From Incurvaria masculella (lineage: Eukaryota > Arthropoda > Insecta > Lepidoptera > Incurvariidae): a stretch of DNA of 64,000 bases. The stretch lies in assembly GCA_946894095.1 (NCBI GenBank), contig OX335641.1, positions 17,006,501 to 17,070,500 of the forward strand, in the 5' to 3' direction. Positions 37,871-50,462 of this stretch are shown piece after piece. A program made the translations under genes and the position numbers. The notes under the pieces were generated by a model. It saw nothing but the letters and a program-made list of their open reading frames with translations, did not search any database and was not told the origin of the DNA. Numbering within the stretch: position 1 is the stretch's first letter; each line of letters opens with the position of its first letter.

Positions 37871-38379
37871 ATATAAGCATCGTATTCAGCAAGAAAAAGC
37901 AAAGGGTTACAAACACTATTCAGCAACTGTCCTTATCCTTCCGACCAAAATGTTACAACATAAAGGTAAACGACTGTACTTGGCCAATTCTTGCTGCTTA
38001 TCATTCACATCACGTGTGTATGCTATTTTGCAACTCAATTTAAAACTTTTTGCATCGAAATAAAAATAAAGTGGAAAGATTACATTTTAACTTTTCTGAT
38101 CATCAGTGCATGTTTGAAACCACTCAATTGAAAGAACTTCCTTTTTATCTATGGTTGATACGTTTTAATGGCTACCACAAATATTCTATCTCTAATGACG
38201 AAACCGTTTGGATATCGATCTCATAATATCTTGCAACAGACGCATTGCAACTGGCGATTTTTAGCTGCGGTTTCCCGCTGCGTTGCGGCGATCGCTTCGT
38301 ACCGCACCGGGAAACCGCCTCATGTACTAGAGCACCATAACGAAGTGCTTTTCCCGCGGTTGCAAAACCGACCGCGTGC

Positions 38380-38590
38380 TCAGCGAGCATGGAAGGGCAG
38401 GAGTAGCAACCGAAAATCGTTTGCATGGAAGCGACGCGCGGCGTAGCCACTTTTATATGAAATGGCGGCAGCAAAGGCGAGTGAGCTCGCTTACGAATTA
38501 GCTTACTATTGTTTTTCTCGAGTTCCAACCATACATAAGAACAGGTAAGAACTTAACAAGACGCTATTTAGTTCGAGGTTCCGCGAACTA
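38380..38590. repeat. Dispersed repeat, GAGTGAGCTC..GAATTAGCTTAC copy
   Basis: GTAGCAACCGAAAATCGTTT, GGCGTAGCCACTTTTATATG and GGCGAGTGAGCTCGCTTACG; same family as 37440-37625. Confidence 0.6.
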
Positions 38591-38599
38591 ACTACAGTA

Positions 38600-38800
38600 T
38601 TTTATGTAACTGGACATGGAAATCTAATACCAAAACAAACGTTATGATATTAGCCAACACACCACATGGGAACTAGGAGCAATGCCAGGACCTTCCTTAT
38701 ATTGCTCGGCTACATTGCACTGGATGGAAAATACTGACAATTTTCACTGCCGCTACGACCATCGTTCATTCAATGCGATAGTACTAACGCGGGCTGGATG
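38600..38800 (-). mobile_element. SINE copy
   Basis: TTTTATGTAACTGGACATGG, CACACCACATGGGAACTAGG, CTACATTGCACTGGATGGAA and CAATGCGATAGTACTAACGC follow the minus-strand SINE body. Confidence 0.7.
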
Positions 38801-39509
38801 AAGTAAGTAAGAAAGGAACGACAATCCAAATAGGAGTATTATCTATATTTTTACAGTTTTCAAACATGATACAAAAGTGTTTTAACCACGGTTTAACTAC
38901 GTAGCAGCGAGCTGACACGTGTTGCCTGAGTAATGTTAACTTGAACCAATGGTAAGTATAAATAAAATATGTCATTGTAGTTGCCTTACAACAGCAGAAT
39001 AGTTTGGTTATTTGTCAGTAGAGTACAAATATTATTCAGTACGCTTAAACAAAATAATGACTAGTTTGTATTATAAGTAATTTAAATTTCATTTATTTAA
39101 ATTTTTTGTTAGTCAAACTACACGTCACAAACTGATAGATCCGCAGATTTGATGAACTCAGTAAAGAACCCGCAAATAATCTTCAATAACATGTTTATAA
39201 CTAACAAAGTTGCTAACACAATAATATAAATAATTATAATTTATAGAATTACAAGTATTTTATGGTGTGAAAGTCGTCGTCAACTTAACAACCTAATGTA
39301 TGTATATAGATTAGATATAACAGAATAAAATAGAAACAATGCTGATCAGTTGGTTTCCTGTTGTAGGGGCTGTCAATAAATATACGGGGCTATCCCCATT
39401 CGGAACGATGGGCCTGAGCAGGCGCATAAATTGAGCAATGTCATGGTCCCACAGAATGGTCTGCACTTCGGCACACGCTCATCTCTCCCGGATTGATACA
39501 GGTTTTATA

Positions 39510-39765
39510 ATGTTTTTATATAATGGACATGGATATAACACCCACCGTCATGATATGATGCCAATACACCGCATTCGCAAAGTAATTAGGTGCTATGCCA
39601 GAACCTACCCTTTACGGAACGGGTACATTTAACTGGGTGGAAAACAAGGACACATTTTTTTATTGCCGTTTCGTCCATATTTTCATCCAATGTGGTACCA
39701 ACCCAGGCGGGCTTAATCCTACCACCTAGCATGGAGGGGACCTACAGTTTTTTTCCATGAAACCG
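39510..39765 (-). mobile_element. SINE copy
   Basis: TTATATAATGGACATGGATA, TTAACTGGGTGGAAAACAAG, TGTGGTACCAACCCAGGCGG and GGAGGGGACCTACAGTTTTT match the minus-strand SINE body. Confidence 0.65.
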
Positions 39766-40309
39766 CTCGCTCGTGACGAAATGAACTATCCAACTCAGAA
39801 AGGGAGAGAAAGTTATGGGAAGAGAGGAACCCATGACCTCTCGAATGCAAAGCAAGTCTCTTATATCGAAATATATCAGCATTTGGAGACCCTCCAACTC
39901 CGAAGGAATGGAATTCTCCTATTCACAGTCAATATTTCTCGAATTTGAACCAACCGACCCTGGTGAGGTATTTCCCTTAGTACACCTGGGGTCCTCTGAA
40001 AATAATTAATTTAAGTTTATTTATCTAAAACTAGGTAATTTATATCTGTGTCTGTACGTTTCTGTTTTTTTGTTAAATCTAAACCAAATAATAGTAAAGC
40101 AAACAGATTATCTCCATACACATATTGTTTTCTTTGTGGTTTTACCCAGGATACATTTGCCGAAAAAACAAAAACATAGATACACAGATATTTATTGCTA
40201 GATATTGTTAGATACAAACTATTAAGTAAAATGGAACAGTGGTTTTCCAATTATTAGTAAACAAAACAACGTTTGTATGGGGAGAGGTATTTTCTGACGC
40301 TTACCGGGC

Positions 40310-40440
40310 TTTTGTGCTGATCATCTTGTACAATACAAGTACAAGATAATCTTCACTTGATTGTACGATGGTAAGAAAAGGCCTTAGCTTATGTGCCGAT
40401 TAAGGTAATCAGCACATGGTGAAAGAGGCCCTACTTAAGT
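40310..40440. mobile_element. Foldback MITE related to 17971-18128
   Basis: TTTTGTGCTGATCATCTTGT, AGTACAAGATAATC, GATTAAGGTAATCAGCACAT and GGTGAAAGAGGCCC are shared with the MITE nested in the SINE at 17900-18170. Confidence 0.5.
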
Positions 40441-40499
40441 GAATTATAATAGAATGTAAATAAGAAAATAATAATAGACTGGTGAAGTTTCTTGGTGGG

Positions 40500-40870
40500 G
40501 TGAACTTTCCCTGAACTTTTTGTATCTCACGAATCGATTCGTACCATTTTAAACGATCGCTTGGGCTTGAAACACGTTGCCGTTCGACTAGTCCCGAAAA
40601 ATCGGAGTTTTCTTCAAAAACTCAATCGTGTAAAAGTCGCTGAAGACATGCTAGAACGAGTAAATTCCGACTGCATTGTTACTTGTGATGAGACATGGGT
40701 TTATGAGTTTGACATGTAAACCAGCCAATAATCTTCGGAATGGCGCCTTCCAACTGAATCGAAACCGAAAAAACCACGCCAAAGTCGATCAAAAGTCAGT
40801 CATGTTGACTGTTTTCTTTGACTGCCCGCTGTGTTGATGCACTCGGAATTGATGCATTCTGGTTAGCCAT
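40500..40870 (+). pseudogene. Second mariner-type transposase relic
   Basis: Reads RFVPF.TIAWA in one frame, then VTCDETWVYEFDM at about 40678-40716, where the Asp of DETW is the second catalytic residue of the mariner DD34D triad, then SSEWRLPTESKPKKPRQSRS and VFFDC. Stops at 40717 and 40729 and frameshifts show it is dead. The third catalytic region is missing. Confidence 0.85.
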
Positions 40871-41089
40871 GCGCCATTTCACGACATGATCTACGCTATC
40901 TGCCAAGGTTCTTCAAATTTGGTTCAGCCGTTTAAATAATAAACATCTAAATGTTCCTATTAATATATTACTGGCATGGGAGGTACGATTTTGTAATGGG
41001 CACTTTTTCAATCACTGAGAAACGTGATTTTTCGTTTTCTTTTAGACTAGTATTGTGCACCGAAGCGTAAGTTATTTTTATTTTGAGGA

Positions 41090-42150
41090 CGAGCAGATTG
41101 AGAGATGGTTATCAGACGAGAGCTCTCCAGCAGCGTCGCGAGCCGTCGCTTCGCGCCGCAGCCTTCCCTGTCGCTAGGCGGCGGCGGCGCGGCGGCGGCG
41201 GCGACGGAGGTGGCGGAGGAGACGGCGAGACGTAGGGCGGAGGCGGTAGGGCGCAGGGCTCCACCGCCGCCGCCGAGCCGCCGCCGAGTTCAGCGGCCCC
41301 CGCGCGCAGACTGGAGGGGGGCGCGCCAATGTCAGGGCCGGTGCAGCTCCGCCGCGCCGCGGTCAGCTGACGTCTGGCGGCGCGGGGGGCGAGCCGGCAC
41401 CGCCGCCGTCGCCCGCGCCTGCCTGCACGCCGCGACGCACACACCACGGCTGCAGTCGAGCACCGGCAGCCGCGGGCGGCAGTCGCGTCATCGCACCGCG
41501 CCTCATCTCTCGCGCTATATTTAGCGGTCGCCGGGCGAACGCCGAAGGTCGCCAGGCGCCCAGCCCCGCGCGTTACTCCGGCACCGGAGACTGTTCTGGT
41601 CCCAGTCAGGTACCTGAAGTAGCGCGCGGGGAAGGGTGCTCCATCGCCGAAGCCCAGGGAGCCGCGTCGGAGCGCCGCCTTGCCGCACGTACATTGTACT
41701 TCATCAGGTGCTCTGGTGATGACTGTTCCAGGCGCTTGTTGGAGTACACTTACCGTGTCGGCAAACGTGGGCAGCGCAGCGGGGAAGTGGGTGTGTGGGG
41801 AGCCGAGGAGTGTGTGTGTGAGGGAGCGGACGCCGCCGAGCTGCGGCCACGCCCGCCCCACGCGGTCGCTCCGGTAAAGGGGACCCGGAGTCAGGACGAG
41901 GTAAGATGCCCCGATGAGCGAAGCGCGGCGGCGAAATGGCGGCGATCGGGCGTCGGCGGTGCCGTGACTCAGACATTAATCACGACTTGGAGGTTGACTG
42001 AACTTCAGTTCGGCACGCTTTATCTGTCTGTACCTAGGCACGGCTGGCGGACGGGCGCGCCGGTTCCAACTGGCCGAATTTAGCACGCCGCTTGCTGAAA
42101 TTTAAGTTTTGCGACCCTGCGCGCGGGCAGGCCGTTACCCTGCCGCCCTC
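41090..42150. promoter_or_regulatory. CpG-rich island, candidate promoter or first exon
   Basis: About 1 kb of GC-rich sequence with GGCGGC runs. A TATA-like CTATATTTAG at 41515-41524 and a good donor CGAG-GTAAGA at 41901 would fit a plus-strand non-coding first exon. A 249-codon open frame on the minus strand (41112-41861) is Arg/Pro/Ala-rich and looks like a composition artefact. Direction and gene cannot be fixed from this window. Confidence 0.4.
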
Positions 42151-43025
42151 CGCTTCGGTACTAAGGTCGGGGTTATCGTTTTGAATATATGTATGTTAAG
42201 TTATAGCTCTTTGTGCATATGTATTATATACTTACGTTATGTGATACCTTTGCTGCTAAGTTTTATTTCTAGAAAATACTCTAAGCGTTGTTTCCTTATC
42301 TTTCGTTAGTTGCGCCATGTAACTAGCTTAAATACCCGCCTGCGATAGGCTAATGGTTTGAAAGCATGTTAAGGTAAAAACCTATCCGTCTTCAATTACA
42401 GAATATCTATCAATCCGTTCTCGGAACGAGATAAGTCGGCGAACAAATCACTCGTTCCAGTTATTTAGCGACTACCCACATGGACCGACACAAGCGCTCG
42501 GCATCTTCTTTTACACTTCTGTGTAATGTATGTATTCTGTCAAGCAGACTGAGTTTCTGGAAAAAATACAACCCAGAAGCCAATTATGTAGACCGAATCT
42601 TGAATGTGGAAGGGGTCGAACGTCAAATTTCTGTACAAAAAAATTGTGTTTAAGTCATTAATGGTCCACATAAAAGTGGAAAATATTTCTATTAGCATCT
42701 TAAAAACCAGGCGGGTGCATATTTTACCTATATCATCATATTATATATGTATATGTTTCATAAAATCGTTTCTTTTTTCGAAAAATAACTTGATTTGCAA
42801 CGAATGTGTATTGAGAATCTATAGGGAAGGAAACAAGACTGAACTCCTTCGTAAATCATATACCCCACTTAGATGCTACCACTGCCATTGCTCCCCGTTA
42901 TGCCCAAACTTCTGTCCGCTGCCCTGCCGTGGCAGCGTCATGTCTACATACTGCCCTTATGCTTACTTCACGTTCGACTATCGGCAGAACAGGACGTTGA
43001 AATTATGGTAGCGCCAATGATCTCC

Positions 43026-43985
43026 TTTTTAGTGTTGCGTACCCAAAGGGTGAAAACGGAACCCTATTACCAAGCCTCCGCTGTCCGTCCGTCCGTCTGT
43101 CACAGGGCTGTATCTCATGAACCGTAATAGGTAGGCAGCTGAAATTTTCACAAAATGCGTATTTATTTTGCCGCTATAACAACAAATAGGTAACATTTAA
43201 AAATAATAAAAATTAAAGGGGGCCATACGAGGGGGGAACGGCAGAACGTCTAATATGCAGATCGTATAATGTCATATTTTAACAAAATTTTAAAACCATG
43301 CACAGCATATAATCGGCAGATCGTATAATTTTATACGTAGAGCATGAAGAAGTTAAAAAAATAAAATTACTTATTTCTCCATGCATAACGTATAATAGTC
43401 ACAACGTATAATATTATGATCTTTATTTAACAAAAAAAGAAAACCATGCATATCATATAATCCAAAAACTTTTCATACGATAAGCGCCCTTATGTATATA
43501 CTTTTAAAACGTATACTCGCACGTGACGTTTCGACCGTCTCAATTAGCGTAAGGTGGCCTTTCGAAATTGTAGCAAATATCGATTCGTAGCAATTTCAGC
43601 CTTAAATGTATCGTTATTAGGGCGCTTTATGCAGTGCTTCTTGGCATATTATACGTTCTGCATGGTTTTCTTTTTTTTGTGAATTCATGTTAGGAATATT
43701 ATACGTTGTGACTATTATACGTTTTGACTATTATACGTTCTGCATGATGCAAAGAGTTGATTTTATTTTTAAACTTTATTCATGCACAACGTATAACATT
43801 ATACGTTGTGAATATTATACGATATGCATGGTTTTCATTTTTTGGAAAAAAATACTATTATACGTTGTGAATATTATACGTAGTGAATACGACTCCATAC
43901 GAGAAACATATTTTTTTTGTGTTAAATCTTGTACGACGGTACGGAACCCTTCGTGTGCGAGTCCGACTCGCACTTGGCCGGTTTT
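43026..43985 (-). mobile_element. GGTTCCG element split by an unrelated insertion
   Basis: The right half (TTGCGTACCCAAAGGGTG to GGGGGCCATACGAG) and left half (ATACGAGAAACAT to GACTCGCACTTGGCCGGTTT) flank 43232-43894. CCATACGAG is duplicated at 43223-43231 and 43895-43903. Confidence 0.85.
43232..43894. mobile_element. 663-bp insertion made of inverted arrays of ATTATACGTTGTGA-type motifs
   Basis: Flanked by a 9-bp duplication CCATACGAG. Left arm has CGTATAATGTC, CGTATAATTTTATACG, CACAACGTATAATATTATG; right arm has ATTATACGTTCTGCATGG, ATTATACGTTGTGACT, ATTATACGTTTTGA, ATTATACGTTGTGAAT. There are at least a dozen motifs, mostly CGTATAAT on the left and ATTATACG on the right, around a core of about 180 bp. 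The 8- or 9-bp duplication suggests a hAT-like or similar cut-and-paste MITE; no family assigned. Confidence 0.75.
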
Positions 43986-43989
43986 TTTA

Positions 43990-45000
43990 AATATAGGACA
44001 TTTAAACGCATTGAATTGAGTCCATGTCGGGAGGGTTGGAAAAAAGAGTTAATGAGGCTTCGCTTCTTCTTCTACTGTCTCTTGTGACTAGCGTGGGATA
44101 AATATCATGTAATCCATGAAAATCTGCCAAACAAGAAAGTAATTTTAACTATGGACACTTTCTACGGTTGCCGCGCGCAAGGCAAGCTAATCCCTCGAAG
44201 ATATTACTTCCAGCCAACCCCACGGAAACGTCGATCTCCGTGGCGGAACATCTGTGGCCGGAACCCATGGTAAAGTTAACTTATTTCTACTGAGCTACAA
44301 AAGACTCGACCTCACCGCTCGATCTGAATTCGCGCAAGCGTGGCTCCCCACCGGTATATCTAAGAATATCTACGATTTTTATCAAATATTTGACCCACTT
44401 TCTAGTATAAGTACATACGCTCAAATTAGTTCCTATCTCTTTCACGTTATTAGCCACCGATGACTCATATAATGTGCAGTTATGCGGTGCAACCAACAAT
44501 ACAATGTGCACAGAACAAACTATAGAAATGGATGTGATTGCTGGTAGTTTATCTAGATCGATTCTAGTGACAACGGAAACTCTACGGACACAACTGATTA
44601 TGAATTTTACAGGAAAGGAAAAATATTTTCCTGCATTATTCAATGTTATGATTAAACTATTACAAGAGGTAGAAGTCCATTGTAAAAACTTGTTTTTCTA
44701 TAATTTATAACCCCGCTGCTCACCCCTTAGGTAAATTCATCAAAAGTGGCTCTCAAGATATAAAATGATAGACAAAAAGACACTAGACGTTTGATTTTTC
44801 GTTATATTGAATATTGAATTCCGGTATTTCAACTCTTTTACACACCAATACATCTACATATACTATATCAATACATTTAATACAGAGGTGCAACATATCG
44901 ATGGGTGCAACGCTGTTTTATTATATTTCCCTGCAACAAGGTTCTATGGGTACAACGTAATGTTACTAAGTTTTTAGATAGGGGTGGATGTTATCTTTGA
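43990..45000. other. Stretch without recognised features
   Basis: Two short open frames at 44254-44463 and 44474-44710 (+) have no recognisable domain and no clear splice context. Confidence 0.35.
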
Positions 45001-45004
45001 AATA

Positions 45005-45955
45005 TACTAGCGACCCGCCCCGGCTTCGTACGGGTTTTTTTCTCGAAATTATAAAACTGGCACAGAATAACGCAATTCGTTCTTTCACCCCTAATAGTAT
45101 GGGATGACACTTCGTGTTGGGTATTCTTTGACGGAACTGTGAAATTCATTCCGTGTTCGCCCTGCGATATGAATGTGATTTGCTCGCGACCAACAGAAAA
45201 ATAAAATCGCTGCCAAATTTCACCGGATCACCCGCTGGGCTAATCTGAACATTGCCTGAACATTACAACTAAATTGGCAACGTCGCCTTATATCATTTTG
45301 GACATTCGCCTGAGCGGAGCTTCCAAACTTCCAAACTGCACAGGAACACCCGCTGCGTTAATATGAAGATTGCATCAAAATCGATTACGACGTTGTTAAT
45401 TCATTTCAGACATTCACCCGAACGGAGCTTTTAAACTTCCAAACATTCACCCGAGCGGTGCTTCTAAACTTCCAAACTCCACAGGATCACCCGCTACTCT
45501 AATCTGAAGATTGCCTGAAAATCTGGCCAAAATCGGTCACGCTGTTATTTAATTTTTGACGTTCACCCGAATGGAGCTTCTTAACTTTCCCAAACTGCAC
45601 AGGGTCAACCGCTGGACTAATTTGCGAAAAAAGATTGCATGAAATTTGCATCAAAATCTGTCACAACTCTGTTATTTCATTTTGGACATTCATCCGAGCG
45701 GAGCTTCTAAACTTCCAAACATTCACCCGAGCGGTGTTTCTAAACTTCCAAGCTTCGTGTTTGGGTACACTTTGACGGAACTGAGAAATTTATTCTGTGT
45801 TCGCCCTGCGATTTAAATGTAATTTGCTCGCGAACAACAAAAAAAAAAAAAATTAAAATCGCTGCTGATTGCACAAGATCATCCGCTGGGGGTAAATCTG
45901 AAGATCGCCTGAAAATTTCATCAAAATCCGTCCACACATACCCGTGTGTATGTTC
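45005..45955. repeat. LINE 3'-tail-like region with internal repeats
   Basis: Starts ACTAGCGACCCGCCCCGGCT, a wording typical of insect LINE tails. It contains repeated CATTCACCCGAACGGAGCTT, CTTCCAAACT-CACAGGATCA and AATCTGAAGATTGCCTGAAA units at about 45300, 45410, 45545, 45690 and 45890. Confidence 0.55.
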
Positions 45956-46499
45956 GTCCCCTTTCAACCTTCGCTCAACGCAGAGCAGGGAAGAAAGGCA
46001 CAAATTCACAGTCGACATTCCAAAAATAAGAACCCTCTAGATCCTTTGTCTATAATCAATTCAATTCAATTCACAACAACGACAATTCAGACAAAAAAAC
46101 ACATTCACATCCGTTTGGTTTATCTTATATTCGACCAGCATTTTGATGCGGATATACTTATGTAATTACGCAATAATTTTGTATTTAAAGATGTCACCGT
46201 AAGATCTATATCGAATCAAACAAAATCAACAAAAAATCTGCAAAAAAAGTACGCAAAATAAATAAATAAAAAGATATTTTGAATAAATAATCAATTGCAC
46301 GGCATAAAACCCACACCGGCATAAAAGGCACACCGCTCGAGCGAAGCCGCTTGCAACACGTGGTGAGAATTTAATAATATGTAATAGAAGAAAGTTGGTT
46401 CCACAAGTAAAGGCTCTACATCCCACCGCGAATGCAGGAAAGAAGTGACGCCTCTCCGCGCATGCTCACTCTGCGCCATGCACGCTTGGAGACGCTCGG

Positions 46500-46665
46500 A
46501 GAGTGTCATGGAGTTAGGAAGCACCGTATAGCAGCAGCGTAGCCACTTTTTAGTGATAAAACATACACTGACGGTAGCCCGGGCCAGTTAGTTCTCTTAC
46601 GAATTCGCTCACTGCTCTACACACAACAACTGCACAGGACGCTCCGTTTAGTCTAAAGACAATTC
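46500..46665. repeat. Dispersed repeat, diverged copy
   Basis: CAGCGTAGCCACTTTTTAGT, CTCTTACGAATTCGCTCACT and GCTCCGTTTAGTCTAAAG match the 37440-37625 family loosely. Confidence 0.45.
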
Positions 46666-46769
46666 GATGTTGCGCGTCCCGGCCGGCGCTAGCATCATTG
46701 TATTACTAATGAAACGTGGCTCCGGTGCAACTATATGGTTGAGTTTCGGTCGCCACTCGGTCCTTCCTT

Positions 46770-46900
46770 GCTCGATGGAGAGTGCACATGTGCAGCGAGC
46801 AGCGAGCCACACGCGCGCTACGCGGGGGCGAGTCCGTCTCCGCCGCGCCGCGCCGGCGCCGCGCCGCCGCCGCCGCGCCCGCCGATCGATGCCAGACGAT
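46770..46900. other. Short GC-rich block
   Basis: CGCCGCGCC-type runs at 46840-46890; Arg/Ala-rich frames on both strands without similarity. Possible small CpG block. Confidence 0.3.
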
Positions 46901-46919
46901 CTCAAGTCTGAGCCCCTAG

Positions 46920-47045
46920 TCCCAGCTGTCACCTAAATTGGCGTTTACGCCAAACCGATCGAATGCCATTTCCAAATGAACGGAGAAATTGAAGAGCGCG
47001 CGCAGTGGGCGTTAAGCGAACTAACATTTTCGAGTCCGATAAGTC
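46920..47045. mobile_element. MITE fragment (TCACCTAAATTGGCGTT end)
   Basis: GTCACCTAAATTGGCGTTTA to GGGCGTTAAGCGAACTAAC. Only the left half is present. It shows the uninterrupted form of the site hit by the nested element at 12828. Confidence 0.65.
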
Positions 47046-48204
47046 ATGGGGGGCCGCATGCGGACTGCGGGCCGTGGGTAGAGTACCGCTGGTCTTAAAG
47101 GGATGTCAGATGGGATTAATTTTATGAAAAGTTGTTCAAACGCGAATTGTACACTTACTTGTAAACAAAAAAAATTAAAACTCTTAAGTTTTATTTATGG
47201 GTATAAAATTAAAAATATATTATACGATGCAGTTTTGTAATAGGGTTTGGATTAAAAGAAAAGCTTCTGCTTATTTAAAACTACTTTTTACTAAGCACCA
47301 ATTTTTTTATTAAATATTGCAGGTCATCTTAGTTATTTTCCTCGACTTCATGAGATTAGCATCATTGAGCAAATTTTATTTTAGCAGGAAATTCAGTGAT
47401 TTAAACTAACTTGAAGGAGTAAACCAATTTTTCGTATTTTATTCTGATTAATTTGGAAGGTATCTGACGGGTTGGACATCCAGGACGCCACCTGTCGCGA
47501 TAAATAAACAATTTCCTTTCCCATTGGCAGCGCTTCGAAACTATTCTAAAAAGGTGCTAAGGTACCATATAGGTGTAGTGTATTTTCAGACTTTGAATGG
47601 AGTGGAAAAACCACTCGACAATTTTTGATAAGATTGTAAACTGCACGAATGGCAGACCATTTGTTTTATTAAATAATAGCTGAAGTACACAGCTGCGCTC
47701 GGGTCAATATCTCGACAACAGCGCTACCTGACGGGTCTAATTGTAAAACTAAACCACACCAGTACTGAGGCGAACTAAACAAAATAAAAAATATATTTAA
47801 AACGGCTCAAACCGTTCTCAAGTTTTAGCGAGACTAATGCACGGCCATTTATTTTTATATATAGTGATTATTAATACACACTTTGACACTTTTTGTATGG
47901 TCGAAATCTCAAAGTAATGGAAAGTGACGTCACAAAGTACTGCTTTTCGTAAGTCTTGTCATATAATGTCTGCCGACATGTTGGCACAGATAATACTATG
48001 TTGGTTCTTAGATGTCGATTCGCGCGCATGATTCGTACCTATCCGGAGCTGTCCCCCGCCACCGAACCGACTCGCGTAATCACTGGTGCGAGTCCATTGA
48101 CGATAAAACGTTTTCGCGCCACTTGCGCACCCCACTGGCGCCGCTACTTTAGTAACTGGGAACGTCTCTTTTGTACATCTTTTGCGGCAACTCCAAAACG
48201 CAGC
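47046..48204. other. Stretch without recognised gene
   Basis: AT-rich to 47940, then a moderately GC-rich 250 bp without recognisable coding content. Confidence 0.35.
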
Positions 48205-48492
48205 GGCGAATCGGACTCGCACTCGAAATGTTCCGTACCATCATTAAAGATTTAACACAAAAAATAACTTTTTGTTGCCCTTTCATTTTTATTATTTTTT
48301 AATTTTACATATTTGTTGTAATAGCGGCAAACAAAATACACACTCTGTGAAAATTTCAGCTGTCTATCTGTTACGGTACTATCTGTACTGATAGGCCCCC
48401 AAACAAAAATCGAGATTTTTTTTGTATTAATTCTTTTACGATCATACGGAACCCTTCGTGTGCGATTCCGAATCGCACTTGGCCGGGTTTTT
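48205..48492. mobile_element. Two GGTTCCG element fragments head to head
   Basis: A plus-strand left part (CGAATCGGACTCGCACTCG to TTCAGCTGTCTATCTGTTAC) is followed at about 48400 by a minus-strand left end (ACGGAACCCTTCGTGTGCGA to CTTGGCCGGGTTTTT). Together they could fold back. Confidence 0.7.
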
Positions 48493-50030
48493 CAATTCCT
48501 CAATTTAATTTAAATCTTAGATATCAATGCAAACATGATTACTTTAATAATTTCCTTACATATTTCTATTAGCTTTATCTGTTTTTTTTCGAAAGCGCAA
48601 TAGAATAAAAAAAATGTTTGAAACTGAAAATGACCTGTGCAAGACAGATTTTATCTAGTGCAGTGGTCTAAGAATGTAAAGCGTGCATACATATATTTTT
48701 TAATAAATACATTTTGAACTTTTTATTTTGAATCCAAATGATTAAATACCAGAAAATATAAACTTTACTGTCCGTTCCATGTAGATAGATAAATCCAAAA
48801 GAAGTTTTCTCAGGGTGATAACTAAATCTCGTTAATTTCTTAAGATTTCTTACCGAAAATTCAATCAGGTATAGGCACATAGGTACCTAGTAATATACAA
48901 AGCTGACAATGTATGTCTGTCAATCAGGCAGGCTGGACGTGACCGACTCCAACTCAGGCTCGATTCTCAGTACACCGTACATAGCATAATAACAATCAGT
49001 ATGTAACCTAAATTGTTTTTATTGTAAGTGAATCATGCCTCGATCTGTCTGTCTGCCAGTCATGCTCGACGGCTAAATACTATGACGGAGCCGGTCGATT
49101 TCTGTGGAAAATGATCTCGAATTTGTTTCTATTTACACTCATGTTAATCCTCAAAAATCACAGAACGGTTAGTATTCTAATCCATAAATCCTTCCTTCAT
49201 CCAAATGAAGCTTACCGTAATAACGTTTTTGATGAAAAGGAGTAAAGTAAGATATAACTTACAACAGTATCAGCGGACATGTATTGTACTTTATTGACGC
49301 CCGGTTCCACCACCTCCAGTTACAAAAATCCCAAAATCTTTCGGTTACATCATACAGAAATGCAATGGAATTAAAAGTTAACTATCGGATTTCAGGTAGC
49401 TGGAGGTGGTGAAATCAGGGTGAGGCATGTGTATTAAATCGAATGCCGTTTATCGTCAGGCGGAGCCGCACCAAATTTTTTTTTTACTTTGTCACCGTGA
49501 TCAGCTGAGAGATTCTCAGTCACATTGTATCGTCACCGACGTCGCCATCTGTCGGCGGATACCGAACGCTCAAATTCTACTGGAATTCCGCGGCAGCGTT
49601 ATTTTGATAGTCTTGAGACTAAACATCGGCATTTGTGCGCTGGAATGTCTGCGCCCACCCAGTTAGATATTCCAGTTCTAGCAGGGCAGACCATTCTATA
49701 GTCCAATGACAAAGCCAACAAGAAAATCGTGTGGTGTGCCAATGGGATATATTGAGAGACCATGCGTTCAGGTGGTAAGGAATTCTAAATAACTCTTTTT
49801 TATAGTATTTAATTTATTTAATTTATTACAACATTTCACATAACAGAAATCCAAGGCGTAGAAATGTAGCATGCTTCATTACAATATAGAAAAATTATTA
49901 TAAATAAATTAATTATAAAAAATATATATAGTGTATTACTACTAGCCACTTTAAACTACTAAGCTGCTGCAGAGTTGATTTTGCAAAACAACATCTGTTG
50001 TCACGTTAATTGGCACATCATACCTTAACA
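48493..50030. other. AT-rich stretch with one hairpin MITE
   Basis: Apart from the MITE at 49310-49425 nothing is recognised. The open frame at 49427-49666 has no recognisable domain. Confidence 0.4.
49310..49425. mobile_element. Hairpin MITE, second copy
   Basis: GGTTCCACCACCTCCAGTTA at the left and GTAGCTGGAGGTGGTGAAAT at the right, CTTTCGGTTACA inside; relative of 21150-21275. Confidence 0.7.
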
Positions 50031-50034
50031 ACAT

Positions 50035-50310
50035 TCCTGCCAGCTGGACACGAGAACCATGCTCACAACCTCGCTAGTTTGAATCATACCTAAATCAAAA
50101 TAATTCCCAGTTGCTACAGGTAAATTACTCTTCAGGTTGATTTTAAATCCCGTCAGGTGTACCACAGGGTACACAGCCAAGGCCTCTTTTCTTTCTAATA
50201 ATGATATCCTGAATCGTATGCGGCATGCAAGTTTTTGCATGTTTTCAGACGATTCTAAAGTCAAGACCGTTATAAGACGTGAAACTGAACAGCGTGTGTC
50301 TGGTGTAAAG
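50035..50310 (+). pseudogene. Non-LTR reverse transcriptase fragment
   Basis: Reads SGVPQGTQPRPLFFL, NNDILNRMRHASFCMFSDDS and KVKTVIRRETEQRVS. SGVPQG and F-x-DD are the RT motifs of Jockey/CR1-like elements, here with Ser for the usual Ala in FADD. Only about 90 residues remain. Confidence 0.75.
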
Positions 50311-50462
50311 ATCACGACATGCGATATAATATATCTGGATGTACATATCCATCAGTCATAACCCGTAGCCGACATCGACCGACACATGACATAAATTGAG
50401 TAAAATAAATACCATAATATTTTAATTAGAAACTTTTAGAAGATTCTGATCCTTAATAGACT

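Noticed and set aside
41112..41861. 249-codon minus-strand open frame
   Set aside because: Arg/Pro/Ala-rich in a CpG-rich block, with an equally open plus-strand frame. No domain or splice context supports it.
42870..43010. Cys-rich small protein exon
   Set aside because: The Cys-rich reading comes from a short TGC/TGT-rich patch, with no splice sites or known pattern.
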